Shown here: positions 1-9,300 of the stretch, in pieces
How positions within the stretch are numbered: the stretch's first letter is position 1
Layout of the letters: each line of letters opens with the position of its first letter
From: CAYTID01 sp964437735
GTDB taxonomy: Bacteria > Bacteroidota > Ignavibacteria > UBA10030 > BY39
Direction of reading: 5' to 3'
DNA: 26,682 bases
NCBI GenBank assembly: GCA_964437735.1
Contig: CAYTID010000024.1
Location: 1-26,682, forward strand
The notes under the pieces: generated by a model
Database searches by the model: none
The model's input: the letters and a program-made list of their open reading frames with translations, nothing else
What the model was told of the DNA's origin: nothing
Translations under genes and position numbers: made by a program

Positions 1-256
1 GTAACCGGGAATCGGGAATGATCGACGAAGCCTTTTCTAAACAATAAATAGCTTCATCGTACATATGGTTTGCGGCATAACATCTCCCCAGAACAATATA
101 AAGTGTAGAATACTCAGGTTCACGCTCAAGAGCATCAAAGCAAAGATTGAATGCTACATCTAATTTACCACGCACTACATACAAACCCGCTAACCGGACA
201 GCAAGCGGGGAGTGCGGAACCTTCGCTAATCGTTCTTCAATTTCAAAAATCGTCAT
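1..256 (-). CDS. TPR-repeat protein, N-terminal part (cut by window edge)
   Basis: Reading the minus strand from the ATG at 256 gives 85 uninterrupted codons that run off the left edge. The product starts MTIFEIEERLAKVP and has helix-pair repeats of TPR type: small and aromatic residues recur at TPR spacing in segments such as LAVRLAGLYVVRGKLDVA and YIVLGRCYAANHMYDEA. No signal peptide or membrane helix is visible, so this part is probably cytoplasmic. It starts 12 bp after the glycosyltransferase stop and is therefore the last visible gene of the miaB-lptE-glycosyltransferase operon. No Shine-Dalgarno sequence precedes it. TPR proteins are protein-protein scaffolds; a specific role cannot be given from this fragment. 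Confidence 0.75.
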   Translation of the reverse strand, partial: MTIFEIEERLAKVPHSPLAVRLAGLYVVRGKLDVAFNLCFDALEREPEYSTLYIVLGRCYAANHMYDEAIYCLEKASSIIPDSRL

Positions 257-268
257 GGTAATAAAAAA

Positions 269-1795
269 TTAATTTATTGAATTATAGACTTTGTCCTTTT
301 GACTTTCTACAACAACCTGAGTTTGAGCTGCGATCCTGATTTTACGACTCTGCCAGGCATGTTTTAATGAAAGGTATGCTACGACTCCATAACCGAAAGA
401 AAATAACAATTGAAACGGAACAGCCGCTATTTCCAAAAAGTATAAGGAAATAATCACACCTGAGAAACAATAAAGCGCAAGCATAACTTCAAATATAACC
501 GTATAGCTTACTTTAGCCGGAGTATATTTTTTTCCGACCCATGATTCGTTTTTATTGACAATTTTATATTTAGGAGTACGCACGAATTCAGATTTCTTTC
601 TGATAATCCCTTCGATAACTGCCTTAGTATTGTTTATGGCAAATCCCATGCTGCCTGCCATGAATAAAGGAAATAATAGTATCCGCTTATGCCAATCGGG
701 ATAAATGTCTTTTTGTGAATAAAGGTAAAAGAGGAATGAGCCGACAAAAGCGAAGACGAATACTGCCATGATAGCAAAATAATTTTCATATCCGCCCTGA
801 TGCTTAATAAAAACAAGCGGGACATTCAATATTCCGACTAATAAAATAAAAGGGAACACAATGTTGCCGGTGAGATGAAAAGTTGAATAGATTTTTTTCT
901 TGAAGGGAATATCCGCTTTCCAAACTTTTGGGAGAATTTTATATGAAGTTTCAATTGCTCCTTTGGTCCATCTGAATTGTTGTGATTTTAAAGCATTTAT
1001 TTCCGATGGTAATTCTGCCGGGCTTGTAACGTCATTTAAATAAATAAATTTCCAACCTTTTAACTGAGCGCGATAACTAAGGTCTAAGTCTTCTGTCAAT
1101 GTATCTGCTTCCCAATTACCTGCATCATAAATACATTCTTTTCGCCATACTCCACCGGTACCATTGAAATTGATAAAGAAACCGGCTTTATCTCTTACAT
1201 TTTGTTCGATTACGAAATGACCATCAAGCGCCATTGCCTGCACTCGTGTTAAGAGTGAATAATCGCTGTTCAAATGTTCCCACCGAGTTTGTACCATACC
1301 GACTTTGGGTTGATTTATAAAATAGGGAAGTGTTGTTAATAAAAAATCAGCTTTTGGTATGAAATCCGCATCAAAAATTGCTACAAATTCTCCCTTAGCA
1401 ATTGCCAACCCTTCTTTAAGCGCTCCTGCTTTAAAGCCTTGTCTGTTAGTTCTGTGAATATGTTTTATATCGAACCCTTTTTGCTGATAATTATTTACCA
1501 ACTCGGCGACTAATTTTGTTGTCTCATCAGTTGAGTCGTCAAGAACCTGGATTTCAAGATTTTCCGGTAAATAAGCCAGGTTACATGCTGCCTCAATGAT
1601 CCGTTCGGCTACATACCGTTCGTTATATAAAGGAAGTTGAATTGTTACCAGAGGGAATTCATTTAGTTCGGGTAATTTTTCCGATTTCTTGTTTTTATGT
1701 TTGAAATATTGATAAACCATAAAAAATCCGGATGATCCGAAAAAGAATAATATTGTTAATGATATAAAATAAGTAATTATAATTGCATCAGACAT
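269..1795 (-). CDS. Processive GT2 family glycosyltransferase (cellulose synthase/CslA-like)
   Basis: This is an inner-membrane enzyme that would polymerise or transfer sugars from a nucleotide-sugar donor. The 508-aa product has one N-terminal membrane helix (about 5-27), a cytoplasmic GT-A domain (about 48-290) and about five C-terminal helices. All motifs of processive beta-glycosyltransferases are present: DD at 86-87, the metal-binding FDAD at 141-144, the catalytic TED at 234-236 and QQFRW at 272-276. The length fits the CslA/glucomannan-synthase-like branch better than true BcsA, which is longer and carries a C-terminal PilZ domain that is absent here. It lies 32 bp after lptE, which suggests a cell-surface polysaccharide or glycolipid. 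Donor and product cannot be read from sequence. Confidence 0.88.
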   Translation of the reverse strand: MSDAIIITYFISLTILFFFGSSGFFMVYQYFKHKNKKSEKLPELNEFPLVTIQLPLYNERYVAERIIEAACNLAYLPENLEIQVLDDSTDETTKLVAELVNNYQQKGFDIKHIHRTNRQGFKAGALKEGLAIAKGEFVAIFDADFIPKADFLLTTLPYFINQPKVGMVQTRWEHLNSDYSLLTRVQAMALDGHFVIEQNVRDKAGFFINFNGTGGVWRKECIYDAGNWEADTLTEDLDLSYRAQLKGWKFIYLNDVTSPAELPSEINALKSQQFRWTKGAIETSYKILPKVWKADIPFKKKIYSTFHLTGNIVFPFILLVGILNVPLVFIKHQGGYENYFAIMAVFVFAFVGSFLFYLYSQKDIYPDWHKRILLFPLFMAGSMGFAINNTKAVIEGIIRKKSEFVRTPKYKIVNKNESWVGKKYTPAKVSYTVIFEVMLALYCFSGVIISLYFLEIAAVPFQLLFSFGYGVVAYLSLKHAWQSRKIRIAAQTQVVVESQKDKVYNSIN

Positions 1796-1827
1796 AATGA
1801 TTAAATTTTTCCTTTATAAGTTAATGA

Positions 1828-2337
1828 TTACCAACCTGAAACTGTTTCTAATAAAATATCTTCAGCGACTTTATCAATTGCTGCGGTGATGGCTTGTTGC
1901 CGGGCTGCCGGGCTGCCGGTCGGATCGTATTCACCCCAGTTTGATAATTGTCGGTCGAAAATATTTTTTTTCAGTTTCATATCTTTGAACACTGCTCGCA
2001 CAGTTATTGTTATTTTTCGCTTTGTAACTGCTTCACCTGCTTCAATAACAAGAGGTTCATCGCGTATTGCAAGTATCGCACATTCCAGTATCGAATCCGA
2101 AGTTCTTTCATCAGCCAATTGCATGCTGTTATCTTTGATAAACAGATCGATGGTTTTATTTGTAAAAATTTCTCTGAGATTTGCTTCCCCAAATCCGCTC
2201 TGGTCGTTGTAAAGTGGGATTGCAATCGTTTTTAAGTGTACGGGAACTGATCCACCCTTGAAAGAATAACATCCGTCTAAAACGATCATAATAATCGAAA
2301 TTACGATGATAGTAATTATTTTAGTAAACCTTATCAT
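1828..2337 (-). CDS. lptE: LptE-like LPS-assembly lipoprotein
   Basis: This is probably the outer-membrane lipoprotein that plugs LptD and helps insert lipopolysaccharide. The 169-aa product has a hydrophobic N-terminal signal (about 7-20) and a lipobox-like VLDGC with Cys23 as the acylation site. The mature part starts CYSFKGGSVPVHLKTIAIP, the signature of the LptE family in Bacteroidota-like bacteria. A helix rich in A and Q near residues 144-162 fits the C-terminal family helix. Its start overlaps the sigma-54 activator by 17 bp, so the two are probably translationally coupled. Family assignment rests on the N-terminal signature. LptE proteins diverge greatly, so the LptD partner, not visible here, would confirm it. 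Confidence 0.82.
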   Translation of the reverse strand: MIRFTKIITIIVISIIMIVLDGCYSFKGGSVPVHLKTIAIPLYNDQSGFGEANLREIFTNKTIDLFIKDNSMQLADERTSDSILECAILAIRDEPLVIEAGEAVTKRKITITVRAVFKDMKLKKNIFDRQLSNWGEYDPTGSPAARQQAITAAIDKVAEDILLETVSGW

Positions 2338-3496
2338 TCAAACCGTATTCATTAATTTTTCGATAAAGAGTTCGTTCGCTAATTTTCAGTTTATTTGCAG
2401 CCAGACGCCGATTCCCGTGATATTTTTTTAGCATTTTGATTATGTATTTTTTTTCCATTTCATCCAGGGCAAGGTCATCATCTGTGTTATTAATTTCTAC
2501 GCTGTCGTTTATGTAAGTTTTACTATCCGAATAATTGTCAATAAACTGTTTAATATCGTCGACTGAATTCTTTATCTCCAGGAGAGCTCTGTAGATTAAT
2601 TCCCGTTCAACTTGTTCCGGTGTTTTATGAGTATGAACAGGCAAATTTCTAACGTGGGGGACATTGTCGATTTCATCGTGTCTGAATTCCTTTAGAAATT
2701 TTTGAATATCTCCGAATCCGATAATTTTACCTTGATTCATAACAATGCTGCTTTCGATTACATTTTTAAGTTCGCGGATATTTCCGGGCCAAGGATGATC
2801 TTTTAAAGCTGCAATTGCTTCATCTGTGAATCCTTCGATATGAATATTGTTTGTGTTTGCATAATTTTGAGTGAAATATTCTATCAGTAGAGGTATATCC
2901 TCAACTCTTTCGCGAAGTGGCGGAATATGGATGTTAATCGACCTCAATCTGAAATACAAATCATTTCTGAAATTTTTATGAAGCACTTCATGTTCAAGGT
3001 TTTTATTAGTTGCTGCAATTACCCGGACAGAAATTTTTCTTGTCATGTTTGATCCAACTCTCATGAACTCACCATTTTCAAGTACTCTTAAAAACTTTGT
3101 TTGAGTATTTATGGGGAGTTCACCGATTTCATCCAGGAAAATTGTTCCTCCGTCTGCGACTTCAAAATATCCCTTTCGCGCATCGTGAGCGCCGGTGAAT
3201 GATCCTTTCTCATGTCCGAATAATTCACTTTCAATTAAGCCCTCAGGTATAGCAGCGCAGTTCACACTAATCATAGGTTTTGAAGCGCGCAGACTTGTAG
3301 CATGTATCGCTTTTGCGATTACTTCTTTCCCTACTCCGCTTTCTCCGGTAATCAAAACCGTGATGTCGGTAGAAGCAACCTGTTTAACGATGTTGACAAC
3401 CTCTTTAATGAGCGCCGACTTCCCGATAATTCTGTGTGTTTCCTGAAAATTTGAAATGAGAAGTTTAGGTTGATTATATCTTTTATCTTGATTCAA
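2321..3496 (-). CDS. Sigma-54 (RpoN)-dependent activator without receiver domain
   Basis: This is an AAA+ enhancer-binding protein that remodels RNA polymerase carrying RpoN. The 391-aa product has Walker A GESGVGKE (51-58), the sigma-54 contact loop GSFTGA (98-103, a G-S-F variant of GAFTGA) and Walker B GGTIFLDEIGE (about 116-126). FRNDLYFRLRS carries the arginine-finger region (176-186), and a C-terminal Fis-type helix-turn-helix covers about 362-386. There is no N-terminal receiver, GAF or PAS domain; only about 22 residues precede the AAA+ core. It could be constitutively active or controlled by a partner. The start is TTG at 3496, overlapping the previous stop as TTGA; no ATG lies before Walker A. 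It sits between a SPOR protein and lptE, so envelope genes are plausible targets. Confidence 0.93.
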   Translation of the reverse strand: MNQDKRYNQPKLLISNFQETHRIIGKSALIKEVVNIVKQVASTDITVLITGESGVGKEVIAKAIHATSLRASKPMISVNCAAIPEGLIESELFGHEKGSFTGAHDARKGYFEVADGGTIFLDEIGELPINTQTKFLRVLENGEFMRVGSNMTRKISVRVIAATNKNLEHEVLHKNFRNDLYFRLRSINIHIPPLRERVEDIPLLIEYFTQNYANTNNIHIEGFTDEAIAALKDHPWPGNIRELKNVIESSIVMNQGKIIGFGDIQKFLKEFRHDEIDNVPHVRNLPVHTHKTPEQVERELIYRALLEIKNSVDDIKQFIDNYSDSKTYINDSVEINNTDDDLALDEMEKKYIIKMLKKYHGNRRLAANKLKISERTLYRKINEYGLNDKVY

Positions 3497-4272
3497 TATT
3501 TTTGAACAATAATTGTTTCGATTTTATACTTCCGGTTTATTTCAACAGCGGTTTTCGTTGCTTCTTCTGTACTTGTAAAATTTCCGACCCAAACTAAAAA
3601 TAATTCTCTTCCTGACCTGACCCTTTTTACAATTTCTGTTTGAAATCGTTTTTCGTGGAAGAAATATTTTTGTTTTTCCGCATTTTGCTGAGTCGAAAAT
3701 GCCCCGACTTGAATAGTATAATCATTTCCCGATTCAAGTTTAATAACGGGAGGTTCAGATTTTACAGTATCGGGTAATTTATTGTCATTAATCGGGATTT
3801 CCATAGTGTCCTGTCTTACATTGTCAGTAAGGGTGAATTCGTCATCAAAAGTTTTCTGATTTTCGGTGGAATCGTTAATGTTTAAATATGGTGAATTCGG
3901 ATATTCTTTTTTTAGTCTGAGCATTTTTAATTCTGCGGTTTTATACAATCCCACAGCATAATAGTATTGATAGGTATGATATAATGCATCATCTGCCCAT
4001 TCGCTTTTTGGATAATTATCTAAAATGCCTTGATACAATTTTAATGATTCAAGCCCATCAGTGGATAGCTTTCCTCGCAAATATAAAATTCCGGGATGAT
4101 TCGGATTATCTGATATCAATTTTTCGGATTCAACTGTTACTCGTTCGATTTCGCCCTTTTCGATCAGCTTAACATAATTATATACCCGTTGATCAGTATC
4201 TTGAGCCAGTCCCTGGTTACAAAAAGCGCTGATTATTGTGATTATCAGAATAAAGAAAATATTTTTTACCAT
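3493..4272 (-). CDS. Secreted TPR and SPOR-domain protein
   Basis: The 259-aa product has a signal peptide (about 1-23, ending in GLAQ), a region of TPR-like helices (about 27-128) with the YPKS and YPNS turn typical of BamD/YbgF-type repeats, and an acidic, low-complexity linker (about 130-180). A C-terminal SPOR domain spans 184-257 and starts YTIQVGAFSTQQNAEKQ. SPOR domains bind denuded septal peptidoglycan, so a periplasmic cell-wall or division-linked role is likely. A clear ribosome site (AGGGGA) lies about 6 bp before the ATG. It lies 17 bp after miaB and overlaps the activator start, placing it in the same operon. Confidence 0.85.
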   Translation of the reverse strand: MVKNIFFILIITIISAFCNQGLAQDTDQRVYNYVKLIEKGEIERVTVESEKLISDNPNHPGILYLRGKLSTDGLESLKLYQGILDNYPKSEWADDALYHTYQYYYAVGLYKTAELKMLRLKKEYPNSPYLNINDSTENQKTFDDEFTLTDNVRQDTMEIPINDNKLPDTVKSEPPVIKLESGNDYTIQVGAFSTQQNAEKQKYFFHEKRFQTEIVKRVRSGRELFLVWVGNFTSTEEATKTAVEINRKYKIETIIVQKY

Positions 4273-4289
4273 GAGATCCCCTTTTATAT

Positions 4290-5621
4290 TTAATTTTCAG
4301 ATACGCAGCCGAATAACGTGGCAGAATTAACATGACTAATTTTAACCGTTACATATTCACCGATAGTTGTTGTAGATGCAGGGAATATGACTTTTTTGTT
4401 TGTATTTGTTCTCCCTTTTAATTCGATATCTGATTTTTTACTTTTTTCTTCAGCTAATACCTGAACACTTTTACCAATCAGAGCTTTATTGTTTTGCAGA
4501 GAAATTTTGTTTTGAAGTTTGATGATTTCATTCAATCGGCTGATTTTTTCTTCATAAAGAACATCGTCATTCATTTCGTATGATTTAGTATTCTCTCTCG
4601 GTGAATACGCAAACATGAATGCTCCGTCGAATTTTATTTCTTCTATCAAATCTAAAGTCATCTGGTGGTCGTCTATAGTTTCCGTCGGGAAACCGGATAT
4701 GATATCTGTCGTTAAAGAAATTCCGGGGATTAGGTTTTTAATTTTATCTACCTGTTTACAATAATGATCTGAATTATAATTTCGGTTCATCAAATCGAGA
4801 ATTCTGTCAGAACCTGATTGAACAGGCAGGTGAATATATTTGGCAATGTTCGGTTCCTCTGCTATCACCTCGATTAGTCTGTCGGACAAGTCTTTAGGAT
4901 GAGAGGTGGTGAATAGAAATCTCATGTTTCGGTTTACGCGAGAGGCTTTCCGTAATAATTCCGCAAAATCGGTATCTTCATTATAATAAGAATTAACATT
5001 TTGTCCGAGTAGTGTAATTTCTTTAAGGCCTTTTTCGGACAATTCCCGGATTTCCTGCAAAATACTTTTAGCTGAACGGCTTCTTTCTCTTCCTCTTGTA
5101 TGCGGAACAACACAAAAGGAACAAAAATTGTTACATCCCCGCATAACAGGAATCCATGCACTGAAACCGTTTTTCCTGATTGGAGTAATATCTTCATAAT
5201 TTTCAAGGCGCGAAAATTGTACCGCAATTCCTTTTTCTCCATGCCATGCTTTTGAAACTAATTCTGGTAGTTTCCGGTATTCGTCGGGTCCCACAACGAT
5301 ATCAACGATTCCGTTTTTGAAATTAACGTTATTCCTTTTGTCAAAAATTTTATCGCGGAAACGTTCTGCCATACAACCAAGCACTCCGACTACAACTTCA
5401 GGACGGTTCGATTTATGTCTTTTAAATTCACCCAATCGCCCATAGACGCGTCCTTCGGCATTTTCCCTGACGCTGCAAGTATTGACTAATATTACGTCTG
5501 CATCTTGAATATTCTCTGTGAATTCATGGCCATCTTCTTGTAACAAACCAATAATAACCTCACTATCCGCCACGTTCATTTGACAACCATAAGTTTCAAT
5601 ATATACTTTTTTATTTTTCAT
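4290..5621 (-). CDS. miaB: tRNA-2-methylthio-N6-dimethylallyladenosine synthase MiaB
   Basis: This radical-SAM methylthiotransferase converts i6A37 of tRNAs reading UNN codons to ms2i6A37. The 443-aa product has the full family layout. The N-terminal UPF0004 domain carries the auxiliary-cluster cysteines C13 (TYGCQMN), C49 (NTCSVRENAE) and C83 (LGCMAE). The radical-SAM CxxxCxxC is C163-C167-C170 in RGCNNFCSFCVVPHTRGRE, and a C-terminal TRAM domain covers about 375-440. MRGCNNFC with VVPHTRGRERSR is the MiaB form rather than RimO or MtaB. It is the first gene of the minus-strand operon and has a promoter a few bases before its ATG; no Shine-Dalgarno sequence is evident. Confidence 0.97.
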   Translation of the reverse strand: MKNKKVYIETYGCQMNVADSEVIIGLLQEDGHEFTENIQDADVILVNTCSVRENAEGRVYGRLGEFKRHKSNRPEVVVGVLGCMAERFRDKIFDKRNNVNFKNGIVDIVVGPDEYRKLPELVSKAWHGEKGIAVQFSRLENYEDITPIRKNGFSAWIPVMRGCNNFCSFCVVPHTRGRERSRSAKSILQEIRELSEKGLKEITLLGQNVNSYYNEDTDFAELLRKASRVNRNMRFLFTTSHPKDLSDRLIEVIAEEPNIAKYIHLPVQSGSDRILDLMNRNYNSDHYCKQVDKIKNLIPGISLTTDIISGFPTETIDDHQMTLDLIEEIKFDGAFMFAYSPRENTKSYEMNDDVLYEEKISRLNEIIKLQNKISLQNNKALIGKSVQVLAEEKSKKSDIELKGRTNTNKKVIFPASTTTIGEYVTVKISHVNSATLFGCVSEN

Positions 5622-5636
5622 TAAATTAGGGAAAAT

Positions 5637-5665
5637 AGCATAATTTTTCGATGCTCAATATACAA
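5637..5665 (-). promoter_or_regulatory. Sigma-70-like promoter of the miaB operon
   Basis: On the minus strand TTGTAT (5660-5665) and TATGCT (5637-5642) are separated by exactly 17 bp. The expected transcription start, near 5630, would leave a leader of only about 9 bases before the miaB ATG at 5621. This fits the lack of a Shine-Dalgarno sequence there. The assignment is by motif only. Confidence 0.45.
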
Positions 5666-5683
5666 AAAGACTGACAAAAAGAC
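5662..5683. repeat. Tandem direct repeat of ACAAAAAGAC
   Basis: Two identical 10-bp copies of ACAAAAAGAC lie at 5662-5671 and 5674-5683, with a 12-bp period. They overlap and extend upstream of the -35 box of the miaB promoter. Such a layout can be an activator or repressor site, or just an A-tract bend. No regulator is known. Confidence 0.4.
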
Positions 5684-5778
5684 AAATCAAAAAACAGAAT
5701 AAAAATGATAATTAATAAAATTGAAACCAATTCGTGACATTTCGGCAGATGAATTATTTATGACCTCTTTAGTTTATT

Positions 5779-5807
5779 TTGCATAATTTTGAATGTTCTG
5801 GTATATT
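5779..5807 (+). promoter_or_regulatory. Sigma-70-like promoter of the unknown gene at 5827
   Basis: TTGCAT (5779-5784) and TATATT (5802-5807) are spaced by 17 bp, and transcription would start near 5814. These boxes occupy what would otherwise be the first codons of a longer reading frame starting at the TTG at 5779. They therefore argue for the ATG at 5827 as the start of the gene. The region 5622-5826 is thus the divergent promoter gap between miaB and this gene and holds nothing else I can identify. Confidence 0.5.
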
Positions 5808-5826
5808 ATCAAAAAATAATCAAGTT

Positions 5827-6258
5827 ATGAATAATCAGAAATTGACCGACCTCCTCTCTTTAGTAGAAAAAATATACCAAAGAAAATTTAATTACAAGTA
5901 TGTCGTGAGTCAGATTCTTGATAATTTGAAGTGTAAAAATGATATTTCTTCGATTAATAATTTGATATTTTACAGCAAATTTCTTCATAATACACTGAAT
6001 GTCATAAAAAAGGGAATTGATAATATTGAAGGATTCGATAAACTTCAGATAGAATTCGAGAAAAAGCTGGAATCGGTTGCAGAGATTTTAAGAAATAGCG
6101 CTATTGGCTTCAACGTTGAGGTAAAAGAAACGTTTGAAACTGAATATCTTTCAAAGACGGCTGAGAGTTTCGGCAGGCTAGTTATCTTATTGGAAGACTT
6201 AAGCTGGTTAAAAAATTTTGAAATCGATACAAAGAATAAATTGTGTGATATGTTTTAA
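5827..6258 (+). CDS. Uncharacterised small helical protein
   Basis: I do not recognise this 143-aa protein. It starts MNNQKLTDLLSLVEKIYQRK and appears almost wholly alpha-helical, with heptad-like stretches (about residues 1-50 and 65-100) and two cysteines (Cys35 and the Cys near the end, KLCDMF). There is no signal peptide or membrane helix, so it is probably cytoplasmic. The ATG at 5827 is preferred over the in-frame TTG at 5779, because a TTGCAT-N17-TATATT promoter covers the first codons of the longer version. It lies 69 bp upstream of a 1200-aa secreted TPR protein on the same strand and may be co-transcribed with it. Real coding is likely: the frame is open throughout and composition matches its neighbours. 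Confidence 0.65.
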   Translation: MNNQKLTDLLSLVEKIYQRKFNYKYVVSQILDNLKCKNDISSINNLIFYSKFLHNTLNVIKKGIDNIEGFDKLQIEFEKKLESVAEILRNSAIGFNVEVKETFETEYLSKTAESFGRLVILLEDLSWLKNFEIDTKNKLCDMF

Positions 6259-6284
6259 GTTTGGAGAACATTATTATTTATTTT

Positions 6285-6300
6285 ACATTTAAATAAATGT
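6285..6300. promoter_or_regulatory. Short inverted repeat before the giant TPR gene
   Basis: ACATTTA (6285-6291) and TAAATGT (6294-6300) form a perfect 7-bp inverted repeat with a 2-bp centre. It lies between a TTTACA (6282-6287) and a TATAGT (6303-6308), which could be promoter boxes with a short 15-bp spacer. This would be a sensible place for an operator, but in A/T-rich DNA such a palindrome can arise by chance. Confidence 0.25.
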
Positions 6301-6327
6301 TTTATAGTACCATGATGAGATAATGAC

Positions 6328-9300
6328 ATGCTAACAAAAAGTATTTTAACGTTATTGTTATTTTCAACAATAATATTCGCTCAGGATACAAAGGAGAACG
6401 CCGAGTTCAAACTTGGAGTCAATCTTTATAATGATGGTATGTTTGAATTAGCGCTTGATCAATTTAAAAATTTTATTAATTCATACCCGTCAAGTAATCA
6501 AACTATTGAGGCAAGGTTTTTTACCGGATTAGCTGCGATAAAACTGGGCAAGTTTGAAGAAGCACGTTTAGTATTTCAAAATTTTGCACTTAATTATTCA
6601 GACCATCCGAAAGCTGCCGAAGGATGGTTGATGACGGGTGAGGCATACAGCGCCCTGAATGATTTCAGAGAAGCTGCGCTTGCATTTGAGAGGGTTAAAA
6701 TATTCCATCCTAAAAGCCCTCTGGTACCGGAAGCTTTACTTAAATCTGCCGAATGTTTTAAGAAAAACAATGATGTAATAAATGCTAAAAAGAATTTAAG
6801 GATCATTCTTCAGGATCATTCGAACTCGGAGTTTACACAAGGCGCCAGAATTTCCCTAGCCGAAATTTATATCGACGAAGGAAATATTGACCTGGCTCTG
6901 TCTGAAATTAAAAAAGTTATTGATATTGGAGGAAAGTACAAACCTGACGCTCTGATCTTGAGCGGAAAAATACAAAACGCTTTAGGTAATTTTTCCGATG
7001 CGGAAAAAATATTAGATCAGGTTGCATTAAATTATAAAGGGACGATTTTTGTCCCGCAGGCGTATCTGGAAATCGCCCGACTGCAAAAGCAATCACGCGA
7101 ATATATAAAAGCAGCGGAAAGTTATAAGAAAGTTTTAGCTGAAAAATCAGCAGCCGACTTAATTAAAGAATCAGCTAATTTTGAACTCGGACAAACCTTA
7201 TATTTTTCAAAAAATTATGACGGGGCTTTTAATATCTTCAATGAGTTTGAAAAATCATATCCTAAAAGCAAATTAATAGTAAGTAGTTATCTCTGGGCAG
7301 GAAAATCATTAAGAATGCTCGGTAATTATAAAGAAGCATTAAATTGGTACAATAAAATTATATCCCTCGATAATGATGACGATAGATTGAAATCGGCTGC
7401 GTATGCTCAGGCATCTATTTCAGCAGAAAAATGGGGGAATATTGAATTATCAATAGATTATTGTTTGAAATTTATTCAAAAACATCCTGAAAACTCAGGG
7501 AAATCCGATGCTTATGAACGTGTTGGAAATTTATTTAGAAATTTTTTGAAAGATTATCAACGGGCAATCAGTAATTATGAAGAGGCGATCCGAAGCCGCC
7601 AGGGTTCCCCAAAAACAAGTGTTTTAAAATTAGCCATTGCTGAATGTCATACACTTAGAGGCGAGTGGGAAGAAGCGTTAAGGATTTATGAAGAGATTAT
7701 AGAATTTTATCCTTCGAATGAAGAGGGAATAATTGCAAAAGAAAAATTTCAACAAATAAAATTGTTTGAAGGGAAAAACCTGAATCAAGGAATTGTCAAG
7801 CTGACACAAGCATTTGGTAATTATCTCAATAGCATTGAAAAATCTGCCATACTGTTTGCATTAGCTGAAATATATTTTTATGATTTGAAGGAATATCATT
7901 CGGCTGTGGAATTCTACAAATCAGCGATTATTCATGGGATTAGCGGGAAAAAATTACATGATGCAAGATATAAAATCGGGAAAGGATATCATGTTCTCTC
8001 TGAAAGAGATACCGGTTTTGTTTCTTTAGCGTTAGCAGCTTATGAGGATTTCCTCTTAACAACTTCACCAAACGACCTGACGGGTGATGTGCTGAATAAT
8101 TTGCTGAACCTTAAATTAAGAATCGGACAAAAGGAAGATGCTTTAAAGTTAATAAATGATGCGCAATCAATGAAATTACCGATTGCCAACAAAGGCGAAA
8201 TCATGGCAGCGCTGAGCAGGGATTTTTTTTATGCCGATAAGTTACAAGATGCGAAGATTGGATTCGAGAATCTTGCAACTGAATATGGAAACCTGCCAGA
8301 GGGTGAGGAGGAGCTGTATTATATCGGTAAAATATATTTCCGACAGGGGATTTATGATTCAGCAGTCACTTCATGGGAAAAACAACTTAAGAAATTTCCG
8401 AAAGGAATTTATACAGCCGGTACTATGCAGTTACTTGGGAACACTTATATGAATCTCGGACGTTCGAAGGATGCCGTGGAGATTCTTCAGAATTTATTGG
8501 ATAATTATTATTACACTACCATCTCTTTGGGAGGAATAAAATCGTATTCGCAAGCTTTGGTCAAATCGGGAATGTACGACAAAGCAATTATATATAATCA
8601 GACAAAATTAAATCAAGATTCTGAAAATCCTTTTGTGGAAGAAATTGATTATGATTTGGTTTTAAATTTGGCGCTTGCTTATCAGAATAAAGGAGATATA
8701 CCAAGAGCCGTTCCACTGTTGAATGATTATTTAAGAAACTCACCTGACCGTCAGCGGATTCCAGAGGTCTATTTGGCGCTGGGGAATATCGCACGAGGTC
8801 AGGGTTCAATTGAAACAGCAGCATTGTATTATAAACTCGCCGGAGATAAAGGTGATGTCGGCGATAAAAAAGAAATTGCCAATGTGCTTTTTCAGAATGA
8901 AAGGTATGACGATGCATTAAGAATATATACGGCTTTGCATTCACAGACTAACAATCAGGAAGAAAAAATATTTTTCATGTCGGGAATCATTCTGTCACGA
9001 TTGCGTTTAGATGATGTTAAAAACGCACAGCAGATGATTGTGGAATTTTCAAAGAATTATAAAAAGAATTCAGAAAATTTAGCTGAATTTGAATATGAAA
9101 AAGGTTTATCATTCTACCGCTTAAAGGACTATAACGCTGCACAGATGGTGTTTGAGGATGTTTCTGAGGATTATGAAAAAACCCGATTTGCCCCTTTGGC
9201 TGAGTTTTACTTAGGTAAAATTCTGGAATGGAATAAAAGGATTCCTGACGCCATAAAAAAATATGAAAATATACTGAAGAAATGGCCTGAATCTGATGCA

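Noticed and set aside
5779..5826. TTG start giving a 159-aa version of the small helical protein
   Set aside because: The extra codons coincide with a TTGCAT-N17-TATATT promoter, and an ATG lies just downstream at 5827.
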